Shown here one piece after another: positions 56,310-64,000 of a stretch of 64,000 nt of DNA; positions within the stretch are counted from its first letter, which is position 1, and the number at the start of each line of letters is the position of its first letter. The notes beneath the pieces were generated by a model that was given only the letters and a program-made list of their open reading frames with translations, was not told the origin of the DNA and searched no databases. The position numbers and the translations under genes were made by a program. The DNA comes from Brachymonas denitrificans. GTDB lineage: Bacteria > Pseudomonadota > Gammaproteobacteria > Burkholderiales > Burkholderiaceae_C. The stretch is from assembly GCF_907163135.1 (NCBI RefSeq), contig NZ_CAJQUA010000001.1, positions 821,001-885,000 on the forward strand, given 5' to 3'.

Positions 56310-59300
56310 GTGCGCCTCAATTCGATCAAACTTTCCGGATTCAAGTCGTTTGCCGAACCGACCAACTTCATGCTGCCAGGGCAGCTGGTGGGCGTGGTCG
56401 GCCCCAACGGCTGCGGCAAGTCCAACATCATGGATGCCGTGCGCTGGGTGCTGGGTGAGAGCAAGGCGAGCGAACTGCGCGGCGAATCCATGCAGGATGT
56501 GATCTTCAACGGCACCACCTCGCGCAAGCCGGCCAGCCGCAGCAGCGTGGAGCTGGTGTTCGACAACGCCAGCCACCGCGCTGGCGGGCAGTGGAACCAG
56601 TTCTCCGAAATCGCCGTCAAACGCGTGCTGACGCGCGATGGCGGCAGCAGCTACTTCATCAACAACCAGCCGGTGCGCCGGCGCGACGTGCAGGACGTGT
56701 TCCTGGGCACCGGCCTGGGGCCACGGGCCTACGCCATCATCGGGCAGGGCACCATCAGCCGCATCATCGAGAGCCGGCCGGAAGAACTGCGCCTGTTTCT
56801 GGAAGAGGCGGCGGGCGTCAGCAAGTACAAGGAACGCCGCCGCGAGACCGAAAACCGCCTGCACGATACGCGCGAGAACCTGACGCGCGTGGAGGACATC
56901 CTGCGCGAACTCAACAGCAACCTGGAAAAGCTGGAAAAGCAGGCCGAAGTGGCGCAGAAATACCAGGGGCTGCAGCAGACCGGCACGCGCCGCCTGCACC
57001 AGTTGTGGTATCTCAAACGTGAGGATGCGGCGGCAGACCAGCACAAGGTCAAGGCCGACGTGGATGCCGCGCACACTGCGCTGGAAGCGCGCATGGCCGA
57101 AATGCGCCGTACCGAAAGCGAGCTGGAGGCGATCCGCCAGGCCCATTACGCCGCCGGTGACCAGGTCAACCTGGCCCAGGGCAAGCTGTACGAGGCCACA
57201 GCAGAGGTCGGCAAGTTGGAAGCAGAGATCCGCTTCGTGGTGGAAAACCGCCAGCGTGCCGAGCAGCGCCTGCAGCAACTGGGTGAACAGCTGTTCCACT
57301 GGAACGAACGCCAGCTCGAGGCCGAGGCCGAGCGCGAAGCGCTGGCAGCGCAGGACATGGAGTCCGAAGAGAAGGCAGCTATCCTGGCCGCGCAGGTCGA
57401 GGAACAGGCCATGCAGCTGCCGGAGCTGGAAGATGCCCTGCGGCAGGCGCAGCAGAAGTCGGCCGAGCAGCGCGGGGCTGTGGTGCAGGTGCAGCAGCAG
57501 ATCCAGGTGCTGGCTGCCGAGCAGCGCAGCATCGACGAGCAGGTGCGCCAGCAGGAGCAGCGCCGCGAGCGCCTGCTGGCCGACCGCAAGGCCCTGGCCG
57601 CACCCGAGGAGGCACGGCTGCTGCAGATGCAGACCGAGCTGGCCGGCAGTGCCGAGCAGCTGGAGATCGTGCAGGCGCGCCTGGCCGAACTGCAGGACAT
57701 GGTGCCGCAGCTGGACGAGCAGCGCCGCACGGCGCAGCAGGCCCTGAACGAGGAAACGCGCAAGCAGGCTGATCTGTCGGCCCGCCGCGAGGCGCTGCGG
57801 GCGCTGCAGGAGAAGGTCAAGTCCGATGGCAAGCTGGCGCCCTGGCTGCACAAGCACGGTCTCGGCGAGATGCACCGCCTGTGGTCGCGCCTGCACGTGC
57901 AGCCGGGCTGGGAAACTGCGCTGGAAGCCGCGCTGCGCGAACGCATGGGCGCGCTGGAAGTCAGCCGGCTCGAATCCGTCCGCGCCTTCGCCAGCGATGC
58001 GCCGCCTGCCAAGCTGAGTTTCTACGCCACGCCGGTCGCCCCGGCAACCGCAAGCGCGGGCAGCCTGCCGCGTATGGTCGATCTGCTGCGCGTGCACGAG
58101 TCCGGCCTGCTGGCGATCCTGACCGAGTGGCTGCATGGCTGCTACACCGCCGGTTCGCTCGACGAGGCACTGGCCCAGCGCGACAAACTGCAACCCGGCG
58201 AAGCCATCTACGTGCAATCCGGCCATGCTGTTACTGCGCACAGCGTGGATTTCTACGCGCAGGACAGCGAGCAGGCCGGCCTGCTGGCGCGCGCACAGGA
58301 AATCGAGAACCTCGACAAGGAACTGCGCGCACAGCAATTCATCCACGAGGAATCGCGCACCGCGCTCAACCGCGCCGAAGCCGCCTATGCCGATGCCAGC
58401 CAGCGTCTGTCGCAGGCGCGCCGAGAGGCGAGCGAAAGCCAGACCGCCCACCACCAACTGCAGGTGGAAGTGCTGCGCCTGAGCCAGCAGGCCGAGCAGA
58501 TGCGTGCCCGCAGCGACCAGATCGGTACCGACCTGGAAGAAATCGACGCCTTGCTTGAAGACCTGCAGGAACGCCGCATGACGGCCGAAGGACGCTTCGA
58601 GGAACTGGACATGCAACTGGCCGATGCGCAGGAGCGCCACGCCCAGTTCGATGAAAAAGTGATCGAAGGCGAGCGCAAGCTGGCAACCTGCCGCGAGCAG
58701 CAACGCAGCCTGGAGCGTGCCGCGCAGGAGGCCACCTTCGCACAGCGCAGCGTGCAAGCGCGCGCCGCCGAACTGCAGCGTACCCTGGGCACGGCAGCCC
58801 AGCAGCTGCAGGCCCTGCAGGCCGAGCAGCAGCGCGCCCGGCAGGATCTGGAATCGCTCACCGCCGCCACGGCCGAAAACGGCCTGCAGCAGGCGCTGGA
58901 TGCCAAACTGGAGCGCGAGCAGCAACTGGCCGCCCAGCGCAGCACCTACGAAGACCTGACCAGCAAGCTGCGGGCCAGCGATGAGCGCCGCCTGGCGCTG
59001 GAACGCGAACTCGAACCGCTACGCCAGCGCATCACCGAACTGCAGCTGAAGGAGCAGGCCGCCCGCATCGGCGTCGAGCAATACGCGCAATCGCTGGCCG
59101 AGGCGCAGGTGGACGATGCGGAGATCGCCCGCAGCATCGAGGAAGAGGGCGTGCGCCTGCACGGCCTGCAGACCGAGATTGACCGCATCCAGCGCGAAAT
59201 TGCCGCCCTGGGGGCCGTCAACCTGGCTGCCATGGAAGAATTGGCCAGCTCGCGCGAGCGCAAGACCTTTCTGGATGCGCAATCGGCCGATCTGATGGAC

Positions 59301-59828
59301 GCCATCGACACCCTCGAAGACGCCATCCGCAAGATCGACGGCGAAACGCGCGAACTGCTGGGCTCCACCTTCGAGACCGTGAACGAGCACTTCGGCCGCA
59401 TGTTCCCCGAACTGTTCGGCGGCGGCCAGGCCCGGTTGATCATGACCGGCGACGAAATCCTCGACTCCGGCGTGCAGGTGATGGCACAGCCTCCGGGCAA
59501 GAAGAACCAGACCATTCACCTGCTCTCCGGCGGCGAAAAGGCGCTGACGGCCATCGCGCTGGTATTTGCCATCTTCCAGCTCAACCCGGCACCGTTCTGC
59601 CTGCTGGACGAGGTGGACGCGCCGCTGGACGATGCCAACACCGAGCGCTATGCCAAGCTGGTGACGGCCATGAGCCGCCAGGGCACGCAGTTCCTGTTCA
59701 TCAGCCACAACAAGATCGCCATGGAAATGGCCGAACAGCTGATCGGCGTGACCATGCAGGAGCAGGGCGTTTCGCGCATCGTGGCGGTGGACATGGAGTC
59801 GGCCGTTTCCATGGCGGAAGTGGCCTGA
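56310..59828 (+). CDS. smc: Chromosome segregation protein SMC
   Basis: 1172 residues. The N-terminal head has Walker A GPNGCGKSN, and long coiled coils run about 165-500 and 660-1010. The hinge lies between (about 510-640, with GLGEMHRLWSRLHVQPGWE). The C-terminal head has signature LSGGEKALTA and Walker B FCLLDEVDAPLDD. It is the condensin ATPase. The start is GTG at 56310 (MRLNSIKLSGFKSF), the standard family N-terminus. A zipA-like gene and ligA follow on the same strand, a common order in Burkholderiales. Confidence 0.97.
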   Translation: MRLNSIKLSGFKSFAEPTNFMLPGQLVGVVGPNGCGKSNIMDAVRWVLGESKASELRGESMQDVIFNGTTSRKPASRSSVELVFDNASHRAGGQWNQFSEIAVKRVLTRDGGSSYFINNQPVRRRDVQDVFLGTGLGPRAYAIIGQGTISRIIESRPEELRLFLEEAAGVSKYKERRRETENRLHDTRENLTRVEDILRELNSNLEKLEKQAEVAQKYQGLQQTGTRRLHQLWYLKREDAAADQHKVKADVDAAHTALEARMAEMRRTESELEAIRQAHYAAGDQVNLAQGKLYEATAEVGKLEAEIRFVVENRQRAEQRLQQLGEQLFHWNERQLEAEAEREALAAQDMESEEKAAILAAQVEEQAMQLPELEDALRQAQQKSAEQRGAVVQVQQQIQVLAAEQRSIDEQVRQQEQRRERLLADRKALAAPEEARLLQMQTELAGSAEQLEIVQARLAELQDMVPQLDEQRRTAQQALNEETRKQADLSARREALRALQEKVKSDGKLAPWLHKHGLGEMHRLWSRLHVQPGWETALEAALRERMGALEVSRLESVRAFASDAPPAKLSFYATPVAPATASAGSLPRMVDLLRVHESGLLAILTEWLHGCYTAGSLDEALAQRDKLQPGEAIYVQSGHAVTAHSVDFYAQDSEQAGLLARAQEIENLDKELRAQQFIHEESRTALNRAEAAYADASQRLSQARREASESQTAHHQLQVEVLRLSQQAEQMRARSDQIGTDLEEIDALLEDLQERRMTAEGRFEELDMQLADAQERHAQFDEKVIEGERKLATCREQQRSLERAAQEATFAQRSVQARAAELQRTLGTAAQQLQALQAEQQRARQDLESLTAATAENGLQQALDAKLEREQQLAAQRSTYEDLTSKLRASDERRLALERELEPLRQRITELQLKEQAARIGVEQYAQSLAEAQVDDAEIARSIEEEGVRLHGLQTEIDRIQREIAALGAVNLAAMEELASSRERKTFLDAQSADLMDAIDTLEDAIRKIDGETRELLGSTFETVNEHFGRMFPELFGGGQARLIMTGDEILDSGVQVMAQPPGKKNQTIHLLSGGEKALTAIALVFAIFQLNPAPFCLLDEVDAPLDDANTERYAKLVTAMSRQGTQFLFISHNKIAMEMAEQLIGVTMQEQGVSRIVAVDMESAVSMAEVA

Positions 59829-59887
59829 GTGCCCGGAAGCCGGCGCTTTTCGCTCTAAGATATGCGCGATCCCAGATTGGACCTTCC

Positions 59888-61042
59888 ATGAGCAATACCC
59901 TACAAATCGGATTGGCCGCTGCAGGCGCCCTGGTTCTGGCCGGACTGGTCGCCCACAACGCCTGGCAGGCGCGCAAGAGCCAGCCGCGCCGGCCCGATCC
60001 TGCACCGCAGGCCAGCGCCACCGTGTCCGAAGCCGATGGCGTGGATGCCGCCCTGCAGGCCACTGACATGCTGCCTCCGGGGGCCGGCCCCGAGCTGGCA
60101 GGGCAGGACGATGCAGCGCCAAATCACCCGGCGGCAAATGGCGGGTCCGCTCCGGAACACGGCGAATCCGATGCCATCACCCAGAAAATCAGCCTTAATA
60201 CCGGCCCCGACCGCAAGCTGCTGCTTGATCCGCTGCTGGATGCCATGGCCACCATCGTGCTGGATCAGGGCGCCGTGGTTTCGGGCGAGGCGGCCCAGGC
60301 GGCACTGCCCGCTACCCGTCGCGTCGATACCAAGCCGTTCGCCGTGGAAGGCCGCAACCGCGACAGCGGCCTGTGGGAGCCGCCGGTTGCCGGGCAGTTC
60401 TACGACCAGTTCCAGGCCGGTGTGCAACTGGCCAACCGCAGCGGTCCGCTCAACGAGATCGCCTTTTCCGAATTCACGCTCAAGACCCAGGCCGTGGCCG
60501 ATGCCATCAACGGCACGCCGCATTTCCCCGAAATGCTCGAAGAAGTGGCCCGTGCCCGCGAACTGGACCAGTTCGCCAGCGCCAACGACGCGCGCCTGAG
60601 CTTCGTGCTGCGTGCGCGCCAGGCCGCCTGGAGCCCCGGTTACCTGCAGCAATGTGCTGCCCGCCACGGTTTCGTGCCCGGCGTGCTGCCAGGCCGCCTG
60701 GTGCTGCCGGCATCGGTCGAAGGCGCGCCGCCGTTGCTCAGCCTCGAGTACGACACGCAGGCCGCGCTGGCCGAAGACCTGGAACAGGCAGCCCTCTACG
60801 AAGCCCTGCTGTGCCTGGAAGTGACTCACGTGCACCGCGAGGAACAGCCCTTTGCGCGCATGTGCGAGGCGGCACTGCATCTGGCCAAGGACATGGACGG
60901 CAATATCACCGACGGCAACGGCCAGCGCATCACGGCCGACACCATGGATGCCATTGCCAATGATCTGGAAGGCCTGTACAACACGCTGGAGCAGCATGAT
61001 TTCGCGGCCGGCTCGGCACTGGCCCGCCGCCTGTTCTCCTGA
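59888..61042 (+). CDS. zipA: ZipA-like cell division protein
   Basis: 384 residues. One N-terminal membrane helix (TLQIGLAAAGALVLAGLVAH) is followed by a basic patch KSQPRRP, a Pro/Ala/Asp-rich linker to about 160, and a C-terminal globular domain (about 215-380) of the ZipA FtsZ-binding type (NEIAFSEFTLKTQAVADAI, FARMCEAALHLAKDMDGNI). It would tether FtsZ to the inner membrane. The sequence is divergent, and its place between smc and ligA supports the call. It starts 59 bp after smc. Confidence 0.82.
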   Translation: MSNTLQIGLAAAGALVLAGLVAHNAWQARKSQPRRPDPAPQASATVSEADGVDAALQATDMLPPGAGPELAGQDDAAPNHPAANGGSAPEHGESDAITQKISLNTGPDRKLLLDPLLDAMATIVLDQGAVVSGEAAQAALPATRRVDTKPFAVEGRNRDSGLWEPPVAGQFYDQFQAGVQLANRSGPLNEIAFSEFTLKTQAVADAINGTPHFPEMLEEVARARELDQFASANDARLSFVLRARQAAWSPGYLQQCAARHGFVPGVLPGRLVLPASVEGAPPLLSLEYDTQAALAEDLEQAALYEALLCLEVTHVHREEQPFARMCEAALHLAKDMDGNITDGNGQRITADTMDAIANDLEGLYNTLEQHDFAAGSALARRLFS

Positions 61043-61112
61043 TTTTTGGCATGCCCGATGCCCAATGGCTGGCCACAACGCCGGCCGTTTGGCGTTCGGG
61101 CTTGCGTACTGA

Positions 61113-63224
<2,112 letters not shown>

Positions 63225-63389
63225 AAGGCCCGAGCAGGGCGTGTGCGGGATGGGGGCAGCAGGCTTCACACAGCAATAGCCGAGCCGCCCCTTGCGGATG
63301 GGCAGTTGGCCTACCCACGTTGTAACGGATTCGTGTTAGCCTGTCCCCTTGTTGTCTGCAGCCAGCGGCTGCATCCAGGAGCCCGAAGA

Positions 63390-64000
63390 ATGAGCACTGA
63401 AATCGAGTTGAGCCTGTCCCTGTCGCCTTCGCAGAATGCGGAGTTCAAGCGCAAGGTGGCCAAGCTGTTGCCACAGGCGTCCAAGCCGGTGGAACAGCCA
63501 CTCGTCAGCATCTATTACGACACGCCTGCCCTTGATCTGGCCAAGCGCCGCATGGGCCTGCGCCTGCGCCAGCAGGGCAACCAGTGGATCCAGACCGTCA
63601 AGTTCGGCCAGAAGGGTGGCGGCGGCCTCAATGCGCGCACCGAGGTCGAGCACATCACCCATGGCCAGATGCTGGAACTGGCCAACATCGGCCACGTCGA
63701 GGCGCGCGATTTTCTGTGCGACGACAAGATCGCGACCCGTCTGCAACCTACCTTCGCCACGCGGGTTGTCCGCACGCAATGGGAAGTCGAGGACAAGCAG
63801 GGCAATGTGGTTGAAATCGCCCTGGATGTCGGCCACATCGAATGCGATGGCCGCAAGCATCCCATCAATGAAGTCGAAATCGAGCTCAAGCACGGCACGA
63901 CCGAGGCGGTGTTTACCGTGGCCCTGATGCTGGCCCGCAACTTCGCCCTGCTGCCTCAGCAGCGCAGCAAGGCCGAGCGCGGCTATCGCCTGTTCGAGCA
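63390..64000 (+). CDS. CYTH-domain protein, truncated by window end
   Basis: Open from ATG 63390 to the last base, at least 203 residues, no stop reached. It has the CYTH tunnel-fold landmarks: SIYYDTPALDLAKRRMGLRLRQ, QTVKFGQKGGGGLNARTEVE, EIALDVGHIE, and NEVEIELKHG. CYTH enzymes hydrolyse inorganic triphosphate or make cyclic AMP. The N-terminal signature is EIELS, where the family motif ExExK normally ends in Lys, which helps bind phosphate. A CHAD domain often follows in this family but would lie beyond the window. Confidence 0.85.
   Translation, partial: MSTEIELSLSLSPSQNAEFKRKVAKLLPQASKPVEQPLVSIYYDTPALDLAKRRMGLRLRQQGNQWIQTVKFGQKGGGGLNARTEVEHITHGQMLELANIGHVEARDFLCDDKIATRLQPTFATRVVRTQWEVEDKQGNVVEIALDVGHIECDGRKHPINEVEIELKHGTTEAVFTVALMLARNFALLPQQRSKAERGYRLFE

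Noticed and set aside
56154-58925. 923-residue open frame opposite smc
   Set aside because: Leu/Gln-rich mirror of the SMC coiled coil, not a protein of its own.

Overview
The window is about 64 kb of high-GC chromosome from a betaproteobacterium, most likely a Burkholderiales member close to Comamonadaceae. This is inferred from gene content and order: etfB-etfA followed by a 600-residue acyl-CoA dehydrogenase, grpE-dnaK-dnaJ, smc-zipA-ligA, dapC-dapD-dapE with prmB, and lptF/lptG facing pepA-holC. Nearly everything is housekeeping or conserved accessory content. I see no prophage, insertion sequence, CRISPR array or rRNA. Genes are dense, and most long reading frames opposite them are codon shadows.

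Layout. 0-13 kb: metY, a SYLF-domain lipoprotein, an MltB-type transglycosylase, a histone-deacetylase-like amidohydrolase, an MscS channel, the ETF/acyl-CoA dehydrogenase cluster with two operator-like dyads, the selenium genes mnmH and selD (divergent), and a nitronate monooxygenase. 13-26 kb, nearly all minus strand: the grpE-dnaK-dnaJ chaperone operon with a very good sigma-32 promoter, a polar amino acid ABC transporter, a CpdA-like phosphodiesterase, an FKBP lipoprotein overlapping rpoD, an RNB-family RNase and a class III CoA-transferase. 26-30 kb: tRNA-Pro(TGG), tRNA-Arg(TCT), dsbB, ppk2, argA. 30-35 kb: the accessory locus of most interest. 35-49 kb: hrpA, two Ala-rich lipoproteins (one a cytochrome c), an aminotransferase, cysB, tRNA-Pro(CGG), lptG/lptF, pepA, holC, a branched-chain amino acid binding lipoprotein. 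49-64 kb: an ABC-F ATPase, prmB, dapE/D/C, smc, zipA-like, ligA, and the start of a CYTH-domain protein that runs off the end.

The candidate system. Positions 29855-34771 look like a self-contained curli/holdfast-like extracellular fibre locus. Four minus-strand genes, in transcription order, encode: a secreted 141-residue protein made almost entirely of three exact 39-residue Asn/Gln/Ser-rich repeats (candidate amyloid subunit); a second secreted 141-residue protein with no family I recognise; a CsgG/HfaB-like outer-membrane lipoprotein fused to a peptidoglycan-binding domain and a DUF4384-like domain; and a Sel1-repeat periplasmic protein. A perfect hairpin separates the subunit gene from the rest. 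A LuxR-family regulator with a degenerate receiver domain, like CsgD, is divergently transcribed across a 428-bp A+T-rich region. The logic resembles csgDEFG/csgBAC, but I see no CsgE or CsgF, and the subunit repeat is not the CsgA repeat.

The other regulatory signals worth attention are the paired TetR-like and MerR-like dyads before etfB, the sigma-32 promoter before grpE, and an 8-bp tandem repeat just upstream of the MscS gene.
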